Shown one piece after another: positions 16,741-24,327 of a stretch of DNA of 64,000 bases (positions are counted from its first letter, which is position 1; every line of letters begins with the position of its first letter). Origin of the DNA: Candidatus Methylophosphatis roskildensis (GTDB lineage: Bacteria; Pseudomonadota; Gammaproteobacteria; Burkholderiales; Rhodocyclaceae); contig JADJEV010000004.1 of assembly GCA_016708905.1 (NCBI GenBank), forward strand, positions 868,001-932,000, given 5' to 3'. Both the position numbers and the translations under genes were made by a program. Below the pieces are notes generated by a model that ran no database searches, was not told where the DNA came from, and was given only the letters and a program-made list of their open reading frames with translations.

Positions 16741-18777
16741 GTGCGACGATTCGAGGGAGTTCCGTCGTTCGTTCGTCTGTTTGCCGGTCTCGTGCTGGCG
16801 GCGTCGCTGACGCTGCCGGGTTCCGGCGCGGCGCAGTCGATCACGCTCTCGCTCGGTTCGATCGATGCGGGCGTGCTGCGGATCGACGATCTCAGGCTCG
16901 ATCTGGCCGACCTGCGCGGCGGCCCCGCCGATCTCTCGATTGCCAGGCTGGTGGTCGCGGAGCGAGAGTGGCGCAAGGTGACAGCACGTTGCGAACGCAT
17001 CGATCTGACGCGCGATGGCATCCGTTGCGACAAAGGCGAGATCGCAGTCCCCGCCGCGGATTCCCGACGCAAGCCGCTGCTCATTCCCCTGCGGTTCAAC
17101 TGGCGCAGCGCGACCGGCACTTTCGACGCGGCGATCGAACCGGCTGCCGGGGAAACATGGCGGGTGAGTCGCGTGCGATCGGGCGGGGTCGACACCGTGC
17201 GGCTGTTGCTCGATCGAGCTGATGTCGGGCGCCTGCAGCCGCTGCTTCCGGCCCTGAAGGCCTGGCAATTCGGCGGCACGGTCAGCGGCGAGACCAGCAT
17301 CGAACGCGGGCCGCGCGAGACGAGCGTGCGAGCGAAGCTGATGTTCGACGCGGTCCGCTTCGCCGGCGCCAGCGGCGCCCACGCCGGTGAGAAGATCGCC
17401 GGCACGCTGACCGTGGATGCGCGGCAGCAAGGGTCGCGCTGGTCCTGGCAGGGTGAACTGACGTGGCCCAAGGGCGAGATGTATTGGGCGCCGTTCTACC
17501 TCGCTTCGCCGGGCGTCGCGGCGAGCGCCAGCGGGAGCTTCGACAGGGCGCAAGTGGCGGTCGAAGCCCTGCGGATCGAAGGGGCGTCGCTCGGGCAGAT
17601 CGAGGGCAGGGGAAGCCTCGATCTGCGGTCTAAGCGGATTGAATCGGCGAGCTTTTCAACCGGCATGCTCGATCTCGCGCAACTGGCGCCGAGCTTCATT
17701 GCGCCGCTGCTGGAATCCGTCGCCGGGCCGAAGTTGGCCTGGTCGGGCCAGGCCAGTTTGGCAGGCGAGATTCGCGACAACGCGCTCGAGTCGGCCAATC
17801 TCGCGTTGCATGGAGTCGGGCTGCGCGAGACCAGCGGGCGCTATGCGCTGGAAGGCATCGAGGCGGACATTCCGTGGCGCAGCGACGCGAGCACCGACGC
17901 CCGGATCGACATCGCCCGCGCCACCTGGGGAAAGCTGCCGATCGGGCCGATCGCGCTGCCGCTCAAGCTGCGCGGGCAGGCGGCGCGCCTGTTCCAGGCG
18001 AAGATTCCGCTGCTCGATGGCGAGATCGTGCTCGACGATGTGCGCTACACACGCGGTGCCGAACGCATGAGTTGGCGCGCGGCGATCGCGGTGACCCCGG
18101 TGTCGATGGAGCGGCTGACCGAGGCGCTCGACTGGCCGAGGATGAGCGGCATATTCTCCGCCTCGATCCCCGGCATCCGGCAGGACGGATCAACCATTGC
18201 GCTCGATGGCGCGTTGGTGGTTCAGGTGTTCGACGGATTCGCCTCGGTCACCGATCTGAAGCTGATCGAACCGTTCGGGCGCGTGCCGCGCCTGTTCGCC
18301 GACGTGGAATTGCGCAACCTCGACCTCGAAATGCTGACCAGAACCTTTTCCTTCGGAAGCATCAGCGGTCGCATCGATGGCGACCTCGATGGCCTCGAAC
18401 TGGCCGGCCTGCGGCCGCTGCGCTTCGATGCAGGGATCGAGAGCAGTCCTGGCGGCTATCGCAAACGCATCAGCCAGCGTGCGGTGCAGAACATCAGCGC
18501 ACTGGGCGGGGCGGGGGCGGCGGCCGCGATTCAGCGCAGCGTGCTGCGGGTGTTCGAGGAGTTCTCCTACGGCAAGCTCGGCCTGCGCTGCGTGCTGCGC
18601 GACGGCGTATGCACGATGGGTGGTGTCGAGCCGGCCGACAACGGCTATGTCATCGTCAAGGGTGCCGGCATCCCGGCGATCAGTGTCATCGGCTACAATC
18701 GCCGCGTCGATTGGGACGAACTGCTCGCGCGGCTCAAGCGCGTGACCGAGGGCAACATGAAGCCGGTGGTCAAGTGA
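16741..18777 (+). CDS. ydbH: YdbH-family AsmA-like intermembrane transport protein
   Basis: YdbH is one of the AsmA-like proteins shown in E. coli to bridge the periplasm and support phospholipid movement to the outer membrane, together with YnbE and YdbL. The 678-residue product starts with a signal/anchor (FVRLFAGLVLAASLTL). A long beta-rich region without enzymatic motifs follows, with LRIDDLRLDLADLRGG and repeated amphipathic strands. The YdbH-type C-terminal part includes FGSISGRIDGDLDGLELAG and GYRKRISQRAVQNISALGG. The start is GTG at 16741. It is followed by ynbE-like and ydbL-like genes within 20 bp, which strongly supports the assignment. Some lengths in this family are greater (E. 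coli about 880). Confidence 0.88.
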   Translation: MRRFEGVPSFVRLFAGLVLAASLTLPGSGAAQSITLSLGSIDAGVLRIDDLRLDLADLRGGPADLSIARLVVAEREWRKVTARCERIDLTRDGIRCDKGEIAVPAADSRRKPLLIPLRFNWRSATGTFDAAIEPAAGETWRVSRVRSGGVDTVRLLLDRADVGRLQPLLPALKAWQFGGTVSGETSIERGPRETSVRAKLMFDAVRFAGASGAHAGEKIAGTLTVDARQQGSRWSWQGELTWPKGEMYWAPFYLASPGVAASASGSFDRAQVAVEALRIEGASLGQIEGRGSLDLRSKRIESASFSTGMLDLAQLAPSFIAPLLESVAGPKLAWSGQASLAGEIRDNALESANLALHGVGLRETSGRYALEGIEADIPWRSDASTDARIDIARATWGKLPIGPIALPLKLRGQAARLFQAKIPLLDGEIVLDDVRYTRGAERMSWRAAIAVTPVSMERLTEALDWPRMSGIFSASIPGIRQDGSTIALDGALVVQVFDGFASVTDLKLIEPFGRVPRLFADVELRNLDLEMLTRTFSFGSISGRIDGDLDGLELAGLRPLRFDAGIESSPGGYRKRISQRAVQNISALGGAGAAAAIQRSVLRVFEEFSYGKLGLRCVLRDGVCTMGGVEPADNGYVIVKGAGIPAISVIGYNRRVDWDELLARLKRVTEGNMKPVVK

Positions 18778-18796
18778 CCGGCGACGGAGGAGTGGC

Positions 18797-18979
18797 ATGC
18801 GAATTCAGCGATTGACCGTGTTGGCCGCCGTGCTCGGCGTGTCGGCGTGCGTGACGATCAACATCTATTTTCCGGCGGCGGCTGCCGAGAAGGCGGCCGA
18901 CAAGATCATCGACGAGGTATGGCAACTCAAGGACGGCGCCAAGCCAGGCCCGGACGCTCAGCCGAAGGAGACGAAATGA
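18797..18979 (+). CDS. ynbE: YnbE-like small outer membrane lipoprotein
   Basis: A 60-residue protein with an N-terminal signal and lipobox VSAC at about residue 18, followed by VTINIYFPAAAAEKAADKIIDEVWQ, the YnbE signature. In E. coli YnbE is an outer membrane lipoprotein that stacks onto the C terminus of YdbH to complete the transport bridge. It lies 19 bp after the ydbH-like gene, and its stop overlaps the ydbL-like start (ATGA). A ribosome site GGAGGAG precedes the ATG. Confidence 0.9.
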   Translation: MRIQRLTVLAAVLGVSACVTINIYFPAAAAEKAADKIIDEVWQLKDGAKPGPDAQPKETK

Positions 18980-19407
18980 TTAACTTGCACCGGATCTTCG
19001 CGCTGATCGCGCTGCTGTTGGCCCCGCTGTTGTCACCACTTCCGGCTCTGGCACAGGGCAACCTGGAGATCAATACGCCGGCGATCACGGCACTCAAGAA
19101 CGCCATGCAGGCGCGCCACGGGCAGCTCGCGCCGTACTATGCCTCGGGCGCGGTCGGCGTGGCGCGCGACGGTTCGATCGCGCTGCGCGATGCCAATGCC
19201 GTGCCGCTCGCCCAGCGCCAGGCGGTGAGTGGGCTGGTCGCGGCCGAGAACGGCGACCGTGGCGCGCTGTATCGCGAGATCGCGCGCGCCAATGGTCACC
19301 CGGAATGGGAGGCCGAGGTGCGCAACACCTTCGCCCAGCGCTGGGCCGACAAGGCGCAGGGCGGCTGGTTCGTGCAGGGCGCATCGGGTCAGTGGGCCAG
19401 GAAGTAA
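18976..19407 (+). CDS. ydbL: YdbL-family (DUF1318) periplasmic protein
   Basis: A 143-residue protein with a signal peptide (IFALIALLLAPLLSPLPALAQ) and a DUF1318-type region. Conserved pieces are LEINTPAITALKNAMQARHGQL, VGVARDGSIALRDA, NGDRGALYREIARANGHPEWE and a WADKAQGGWFVQ tail. In E. coli YdbL modulates YdbH-YnbE assembly. The ATG at 18976 overlaps ynbE by four bases, and an AAGGAG site lies within the end of ynbE. The stop overlaps the start of the exonuclease gene by one base, indicating a coupled transcript. Confidence 0.9.
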   Translation: MINLHRIFALIALLLAPLLSPLPALAQGNLEINTPAITALKNAMQARHGQLAPYYASGAVGVARDGSIALRDANAVPLAQRQAVSGLVAAENGDRGALYREIARANGHPEWEAEVRNTFAQRWADKAQGGWFVQGASGQWARK

Positions 19408-20201
19408 TGGCGACACTGGTGTTCGACATCGAGACGATTCCCGATGTCGAGGGCATACGCGATCTGCACGACCTGGGGCCGGATCTGTCGCCCTACGAGG
19501 TCGCGGAATTCGCTTTCCAGAAGCGCCGCGCGCAGAGCGGCAGCGACTTCCTGCCCCTGCATCTGCAGCGGGTGGTGGTGATCTCCTGCGTCATGCGCGA
19601 CGACAAGCAGTTTCGCGTCTGGTCGCTGGCCGAGCCGGCATCGAGTGAAGGCGAGATCATCCAGCGCTTCTTCGACGGGGTGGAGAAGTTCACCCCGCGG
19701 CTGGTGTCGTGGAACGGCGGCGGATTCGATCTGCCGGTGTTGCACTATCGCGGGCTGATCCACGGCGTGACCGCGCCGCGCTACTGGGACATGGGCGAGG
19801 GCGACTACGCCGATTCGCGCGATTTCAAGTGGAACAACTACATCAGCCGCTACCACATGCGCCATGTCGATCTGATGGACCTGCTGGCGATGTACCAGCC
19901 GCGCGGGGCCGCGCCGCTCGATCAACTGGCCAGGCTGATCGGTTTCCCGGGCAAGCTGGGCATGGATGGCAGCGCGGTGTGGCAGGCCTACCAGGACGGC
20001 CGGCTGGCCGAGATCCGCGACTACTGCGAGACCGACGTGGTGAACACCTATCTGGTCTATTGCCGCTTCCAGCAGATGCGCGGCCTGCTGTCGCAAGAGG
20101 AGTTCGCCGCCGAGTGCCGCCAGGTGCGCGACAGTCTCGGCGCGATCGGTGCGCCGCACTGGCAGGAATTCCTCGCCGCGTGGAAGCTGCCCGTTGCTTG
20201 A
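19407..20201 (+). CDS. Predicted 3'-5' exonuclease, PolB-like DEDDy family
   Basis: A 264-residue protein with the exonuclease core of family B DNA polymerases but no polymerase domain. The Exo I motif is FDIETIPD (residues 5-12), Exo II is SWNGGGFDLPVLHYR, and Exo III is YCETDVVNTYL with the Tyr-x3-Asp spacing of the DEDDy class. The four acidic metal-binding residues are present. It resembles the predicted exonuclease family PF10108 found widely in proteobacteria; its biological substrate is not established. It starts one base into the ydbL stop, so it is cotranscribed with the lipid transport genes, probably without a functional link. Confidence 0.88.
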   Translation: MATLVFDIETIPDVEGIRDLHDLGPDLSPYEVAEFAFQKRRAQSGSDFLPLHLQRVVVISCVMRDDKQFRVWSLAEPASSEGEIIQRFFDGVEKFTPRLVSWNGGGFDLPVLHYRGLIHGVTAPRYWDMGEGDYADSRDFKWNNYISRYHMRHVDLMDLLAMYQPRGAAPLDQLARLIGFPGKLGMDGSAVWQAYQDGRLAEIRDYCETDVVNTYLVYCRFQQMRGLLSQEEFAAECRQVRDSLGAIGAPHWQEFLAAWKLPVA

Positions 20202-20229
20202 TCGGACCGCCACACACTGGGCTGGAGGC

Positions 20230-20283
20230 CGCATGGATAGGCGATCTACGGAACGCCATGCCGGAGAGTCGCATGGATAGGCG
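20230..20283 (+). repeat. Two 14 bp direct repeats in the gap before the GlsB gene
   Basis: The sequence CGCATGGATAGGCG occurs at 20230-20243 and again at 20270-20283, a 40 bp period. They lie in the 249 bp gap between the exonuclease and the small membrane protein gene. No coding potential or known element was recognised in the gap. They could be a regulator-binding pair or remnants of a dispersed repeat. Confidence 0.5.
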
Positions 20284-20450
20284 CTTGCAGGCCGTATGCA
20301 TTGCAGATCGCCATTCCATGCGGGTGGCAGGCAAGCGGCGTGTCAGGGTGTGCAAGCCGGTCTCGCCGCGGTGCGCCGGCGCCCGCCACGGGGTATCGTT
20401 ATCGACCTTACAATCACGACCAATCGACTCGCAACTCAAGGAGAACCAGC

Positions 20451-20708
20451 ATGGGCATCATCGGCACCATCGTCATTGGATTCATCGTCGGCGTGCTCGC
20501 CAAGTTCTTTCATCCGGGCAAGGAGAACATGGGCTTCATCGTGACCACTCTGCTCGGCATTGCCGGATCGGTCGTCGCGAGCTATGTCGGCGGAGCGCTC
20601 AACCTCTATCCATCAGGAGGCGTCGGACAGTTTATCGCCGCAGTAATCGGCGCGATCGTGCTGCTGGTCATCTACGGTATGGTCAAGGGCAAGAGCAATC
20701 AGCCTTGA
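20451..20708 (+). CDS. GlsB/YeaQ/YmgE family small membrane protein
   Basis: An 85-residue, very hydrophobic protein with three predicted membrane segments rich in glycine: MGIIGTIVIGFIVGVLAKFF, GFIVTTLLGIAGSVVASYVGG, and the stretch from VGQFIAAVIGAIVLLVIYG. The intervening HPGKENMG loop is the family's transglycosylase-associated protein signature. Members are stress-induced, often under RpoS control, and their function is unknown. AAGGAGA lies about 7 bases before the ATG. It is a stand-alone gene in front of tRNA-Val. Confidence 0.93.
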   Translation: MGIIGTIVIGFIVGVLAKFFHPGKENMGFIVTTLLGIAGSVVASYVGGALNLYPSGGVGQFIAAVIGAIVLLVIYGMVKGKSNQP

Positions 20709-20741
20709 CGGCCTTGTCAGTGCCGAATGCCTGCCGGCGTT

Positions 20742-20769
20742 TTGCGTGCAGGCCGAGTTCTGCTATGAT
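20742..20769 (+). promoter_or_regulatory. Candidate sigma-70 promoter for tRNA-Val
   Basis: An extended -10 (TGC-TATGAT, hexamer 20764-20769) is preceded by a weak -35 TTGCGT (20742-20747) with a 16 bp spacer. Transcription would begin about 7 bases before the mature tRNA at 20783. Confidence 0.5.
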
Positions 20770-20782
20770 CCGGCGCTCTTGA

Positions 20783-20859
20783 AGGCGCGTAGCTCAGCTG
20801 GTTAGAGCACCACCTTGACATGGTGGGGGTCGTTGGTTCGAGTCCAATCGCGCCTACCA
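20783..20859 (+). tRNA. tRNA-Val (anticodon GAC)
   Basis: A 77-base cloverleaf. The acceptor AGGCGCG pairs with CGCGCCT, and the D stem is GCTC/GAGC. The anticodon stem CCACC/GGTGG encloses loop TTGACAT, and the T arm is GTTGG-TTCGAGT-CCAAT. Discriminator A is followed by an encoded CCA. Anticodon GAC reads GUC/GUU valine codons. The gene stands alone before thrS and ends about 120 bases ahead of a strong terminator. Confidence 0.97.
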
Positions 20860-20978
20860 ACACTTCGAGATGCGGCAACCGGAAAGTATCCAGAGGAAGG
20901 GCCTGCGTTATGACACCGCGAACTCGCACGGAAATCATGACCGGACGCTAGTCGGCCTCGCCTTTGCCTTTCCACGAG

Positions 20979-21006
20979 AAAAAGTGCGGCGCGACCGCAC
21001 TTTTTT
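20979..21006 (+). terminator. Rho-independent terminator upstream of thrS
   Basis: An 11 bp stem AAAAAGTGCGG / CCGCACTTTTT with loop CGCGA and a run of six T. It ends 45 bp before the thrS ATG. It may terminate tRNA-Val transcription or act as an attenuator in the thrS leader; no threonine-rich leader peptide was seen. Confidence 0.88.
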
Positions 21007-21051
21007 CGTTGACTGGCGCCGCATTCGAGATGTCGGCGCGGGAGATCCAGG

Positions 21052-22968
21052 ATGATCAACATCACGCTTCCCGATGGTTCGCAACGCAGCTTCGAGGCGC
21101 CGGTCACGGTGCAGCAGGTGGCGGCGTCGATCGGCATCGGTCTGGCCAAGGCCGCACTGGCCGGGCGGGTGGACGGCCGCCTGGTCGATACCTCGCATCT
21201 GATCGAGCAGGACAGCCGGCTTGCCATCGTCACCGACAAGGATCCCGAGGGCATCGAAGTGATTCGCCACTCGACCGCGCACCTGCTCGCCTACGCGGTG
21301 AAGGAGCTGTTTCCCGACGCGCAGGTGACCATCGGGCCGGTGATCGAAAACGGTTTCTACTACGACTTTTCCTACAAGCGGCCGTTCACGCCGGAAGACC
21401 TGGCGAAGATCGAACAGCGCATGGCCGAGCTGGCGAAAAGGGACATCCCGGTGGTGCGCGAAGTCTGGCCGCGCGACAAGGCGGTCGAATTCTTCGAGTC
21501 GATCGGCGAGCACTACAAGGCCGAAATCATCGCCTCGATTCCGGCGGGCGAGGATGTCTCGCTCTATCGCGAGGGCGATTTCATCGACCTGTGCCGCGGC
21601 CCGCACGTGCCCTCGACCGGCAAGCTGCGGGTGTTCAAGCTGATGAAGCTTGCCGGCGCCTATTGGCGCGGCGATGCGAAGAACGAGATGCTCCAGCGCA
21701 TCTACGGCACCGCCTGGGCGAAGAAGGAAGAGCAGGAAGCCCATCTGCATCAGCTCGAAGAGGCCGACAAGCGCGACCATCGCCGGCTCGCCAAGCAGCT
21801 CGATCTGTTCCACATGCAGGACGAGGCGCCTGGCATGGTGTTCTGGCATCCCAAGGGCTGGACGATCTGGCAGCAGATCGAGCAGTACATGCGCCGCAAA
21901 CTCGACGCGCACGGCTATCGCGAAGTCAGGACGCCGTTCATGATGGATCGCGTGCTGTGGGAAAAATCCGGCCACTGGGAGAACTACCGCGAGCACATGT
22001 TCACCACCGAGTCGGAAAAGCGCGACTACGCGGTGAAGCCGATGAACTGCCCTGGCCACGTGCAGATCTTCAACACCGGCCTGCATTCCTACCGCGACCT
22101 GCCGCTGCGCCTGGCCGAATTCGGCTCCTGCCATCGCAACGAGCCCTCCGGCGCCCTGCACGGGCTGATGCGGGTGCGGGGCTTCGTCCAGGATGACGCA
22201 CACATATTCTGCACCGAGGCCCAGATCACCAGCGAGGTGCAGGCCTTCAATTCGCTGCTGCTCGAGGTCTATGCCGACTTCGGCTTCAGCGACGTGGCGG
22301 TCAAGCTCTCGCTGCGTCCGGACAAGCGCGCCGGCGCCGACGATGTGTGGGACCGCGCCGAGGCCGCACTGCGCGTGGCGCTCGCCGCCTCCGGCATGGA
22401 GTGGGAGGAACTGGCCGGCGAGGGCGCCTTCTATGGCCCGAAGATCGAGTACCAGATCAAGGACGCGATCGGCCGCTCGTGGCAGTGCGGCACGATTCAG
22501 CTCGACTTCGTGCTGCCCGAGCGGCTCGACGCCGAGTTTGTCGACGAGGACAACACGCGCAAGCGCCCCGTCATGCTGCACCGCGCCGTACTGGGCTCGC
22601 TCGAGCGCTTCATCGGCATCCTGATCGAGAATTACGCCGGCAATTTCCCGCTCTGGCTGGCACCGGTGCAGGCGGTGGTGCTCAACATCTCCGAGGCGCA
22701 GGCCGACTACGCTGCCGGGATCGCGCGCAGCCTCGGCGAGCGCGGACTGCGAGTCGAGGCCGATTTGCGCAACGAGAAAATTAACTATAAAATCCGCGAA
22801 CATAGCTTGTCCAAGCTGCCGTATCAGATCGTCGTCGGCGACAAGGAAAAGGCAGCGGGTGTGGTGGCCGTGCGTATCCGGGGTGGTCAAGACCTCGGCC
22901 AAATGTCCCTCGAAGCATTGCTCGAGCGGCTCTGCAAGGAGCGCGACGAACGAGTGGCATTCGGTTGA
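21052..22968 (+). CDS. thrS: Threonyl-tRNA synthetase
   Basis: Class II synthetase that charges tRNA-Thr and edits misacylated serine. The 638-residue protein has, in order, a TGS domain (residues 1-60), the editing domain with HSTAHLLAYAVKELFP (HxxxH zinc-like motif) and the catalytic core. Core landmarks are PGMVFWHPKGW (motif 1 region), MNCPGHVQIF with the zinc cysteine, RLAEFGSCHRNEPSGALHGLMR (motif 2) and GSLERFIGILIE (motif 3). A C-terminal anticodon-binding domain completes it. Length equals that of E. coli ThrS. It heads the thrS-infC-rpmI-rplT-pheST-ihfA operon. In enterics ThrS represses its own mRNA through leader structure; a similar leader cannot be shown here. Confidence 0.98.
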   Translation: MINITLPDGSQRSFEAPVTVQQVAASIGIGLAKAALAGRVDGRLVDTSHLIEQDSRLAIVTDKDPEGIEVIRHSTAHLLAYAVKELFPDAQVTIGPVIENGFYYDFSYKRPFTPEDLAKIEQRMAELAKRDIPVVREVWPRDKAVEFFESIGEHYKAEIIASIPAGEDVSLYREGDFIDLCRGPHVPSTGKLRVFKLMKLAGAYWRGDAKNEMLQRIYGTAWAKKEEQEAHLHQLEEADKRDHRRLAKQLDLFHMQDEAPGMVFWHPKGWTIWQQIEQYMRRKLDAHGYREVRTPFMMDRVLWEKSGHWENYREHMFTTESEKRDYAVKPMNCPGHVQIFNTGLHSYRDLPLRLAEFGSCHRNEPSGALHGLMRVRGFVQDDAHIFCTEAQITSEVQAFNSLLLEVYADFGFSDVAVKLSLRPDKRAGADDVWDRAEAALRVALAASGMEWEELAGEGAFYGPKIEYQIKDAIGRSWQCGTIQLDFVLPERLDAEFVDEDNTRKRPVMLHRAVLGSLERFIGILIENYAGNFPLWLAPVQAVVLNISEAQADYAAGIARSLGERGLRVEADLRNEKINYKIREHSLSKLPYQIVVGDKEKAAGVVAVRIRGGQDLGQMSLEALLERLCKERDERVAFG

Positions 22969-22994
22969 TTGCGCAGGGCTGTTTTTGTTTTTCC

Positions 22995-23012
22995 GGGGAG
23001 ACTTGAACCATC
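22995..23012 (+). promoter_or_regulatory. infC ribosome site and rare AUC start codon
   Basis: GGGGAG at 22995-23000 is followed after 9 bases by ATC at 23010. This is in frame with conserved IF-3 N-terminal residues (QKSQRLNHEITAPEVRLIG). No ATG, GTG or TTG occurs in frame at this spacing. Enteric infC uses AUU, and IF-3 represses its own non-canonical start; the same feedback is likely here. Confidence 0.75.
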
Positions 23013-23543
23013 GTACAGCCACAGCAGAAGTCGCAGCGCCTGAATCATGAAATCACGGCCCCCGAGGTGAGATTGATCGGGGAAGAAGGCGAGCAGGTCG
23101 GCGTCGTCGCAATCCGCAGGGCGCTCGACATGGCCGAGGAGGCCGGGGTGGATCTGGTGGAAATCGCACCTTTGGCCGAGCCGCCGGTTTGCCGGATCAT
23201 GGACTTCGGCAAGTTCAAGTACGCGGAATCGAAGAAGGCCCACGAAGCCAAGCTCAAACAGAAGCAGATCCAGGTCAAGGAGATCAAATTTCGCCCGGGC
23301 ACCGACGAGGGCGATTACCAGATCAAGCTGCGCAACCTGATCAAGTTCCTGCAGGAAGGCGACAAGACCAAGGTCACGCTGCGTTTCCGTGGCCGTGAAA
23401 TGGCCCACCAGGAGTTCGGCATACGCCTGCTGGAGCGGGTCAAGGCCGATCTCGAGGAGCACGGTACGGTCGAGCAGTTTCCGAAGATGGAGGGCCGGCA
23501 ATTGGTCATGGTGATCGCGCCGCACAAGAAGCAGCCGAAGTAG
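23010..23543 (+). CDS. infC: Translation initiation factor IF-3
   Basis: IF-3 keeps 30S subunits free and checks start codon and initiator tRNA. From ATC 23010 the product is 177 residues, the usual length. The N domain contains NHEITAPEVRLIGEEGEQVG and EEAGVDLVEIAPLAEPPVCRIMDFGKFKY (the signature), a lysine-rich linker follows, and the C domain contains VKEIKFRPGTDEGDYQIKLRN and RFRGREMAHQEFG. Starting at GTG 23067 would delete about 19 conserved residues, including the NHEIT-like segment, so the AUC start is preferred. It lies 41 bp after thrS. Confidence 0.95.
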   Translation: MVQPQQKSQRLNHEITAPEVRLIGEEGEQVGVVAIRRALDMAEEAGVDLVEIAPLAEPPVCRIMDFGKFKYAESKKAHEAKLKQKQIQVKEIKFRPGTDEGDYQIKLRNLIKFLQEGDKTKVTLRFRGREMAHQEFGIRLLERVKADLEEHGTVEQFPKMEGRQLVMVIAPHKKQPK

Positions 23544-23700
23544 GTTCGGCCGGAAGAACTGGAAGGATTCCCGGATTCGCGCGAGCGGGGCCGGAACGGT
23601 GCGCAGCGAAAGCCGCGCGCCGACAACAAGTGGTTGCAGGTCATCAAGCGTGTGCCGAAAGTCGGCCGCCACCTCGCGCTACACAGCAATCGGAGCAATC

Positions 23701-23898
23701 ATGCCCAAGATGAAAACCAAGAGCGGTGCCGCCAAGCGCTTCAAGGTGCGCGCCTCCGGCAGCGTCAAGCGCTCGCAGGCGTTCAAGCGCCATATCCTGA
23801 CCAAGAAGACCACCAAGTCGAAGCGTCAGCTGCGCGGCACGACGGCGGTCGTGGCCGCCGACGTCAAGTCGGTTCGCGCCATGCTTCCCTACGCGTAA
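23701..23898 (+). CDS. rpmI: 50S ribosomal protein L35
   Basis: A 65-residue, strongly basic ribosomal protein beginning MPKMKTKSGAAKRFKVRASG, with KRSQAFKRHILTKKTTKSKRQLRG, the L35 signature. The ATG at 23701 matches the universal MPKMKT start; an upstream in-frame start adds unrelated residues. It is preceded by a 157 bp gap after infC and followed by rplT after 12 bp. In enterics L20 represses this cistron through a pseudoknot; such a structure in the long infC-rpmI gap is possible but was not resolved. Confidence 0.98.
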   Translation: MPKMKTKSGAAKRFKVRASGSVKRSQAFKRHILTKKTTKSKRQLRGTTAVVAADVKSVRAMLPYA

Positions 23899-23910
23899 GG
23901 AGGACGGAGC

Positions 23911-24270
23911 ATGCCCAGAGTCAAACGCGGCGTAACGGCGCACGCCCGTCACAAGAAGGTTCTCGACGCAGCGAAGGGCTATCGCGGCCGTCGCTCGACC
24001 GTCTATCGCATCGCCAAGGAAGCGGTGATGAAGGCGGGGCAATATGCCTATCGTGATCGCCGGCAGCGCAAGCGCCAGTTCCGTGCCCTGTGGATCGCGC
24101 GCATCAATGCCGCGGCGCGCGAGCTCGGCATGAATTACAGCAATTTCATGAATGGCCTGAAGAAGGCCGAGATCGAAGTCGATCGCAAGGTGCTGGCCGA
24201 TCTGGCCGTGTTCGACAAGGCGGCGTTTGCCGCGCTGGCGAACCAGGCCAAGGCCAAGCTCGTCGCGTAA
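23911..24270 (+). CDS. rplT: 50S ribosomal protein L20
   Basis: A 119-residue protein that binds 23S rRNA early in 50S assembly. It begins MPRVKRGVTAHARHKKVLDAAKGYRG and contains the signature KAGQYAYRDRRQRKRQFRALWI and RINAAARELGMNYSNFMNGLKKA. An AAGGAGG ribosome site precedes it. A strong terminator lies just downstream, separating it in part from pheST. Confidence 0.98.
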   Translation: MPRVKRGVTAHARHKKVLDAAKGYRGRRSTVYRIAKEAVMKAGQYAYRDRRQRKRQFRALWIARINAAARELGMNYSNFMNGLKKAEIEVDRKVLADLAVFDKAAFAALANQAKAKLVA

Positions 24271-24285
24271 TTCGGCGTAACGCGG

Positions 24286-24314
24286 AAAAAGGGGAGGCCT
24301 GGCCTCCCTTTTTT
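24286..24314 (+). terminator. Rho-independent terminator between rplT and pheS
   Basis: AAAAAGGGGAGGCC and GGCCTCCCTTTTTT form a GC-rich stem with a tail of six T, ending 13 bp before the pheS ATG. There is no room for a phenylalanine-rich leader peptide, so this looks like a plain or partial terminator rather than a pheM-type attenuator. Confidence 0.88.
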
Positions 24315-24327
24315 GTGTGAATCATCC

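Noticed and set aside
20935..23022. Long minus-strand frame opposite thrS
   Set aside because: Shadow frame; it would also run antisense through the thrS leader terminator.
24271..24327. pheM-type leader peptide and attenuator before pheS
   Set aside because: Only 57 bp is available, with a single hairpin and no Phe-rich reading frame.
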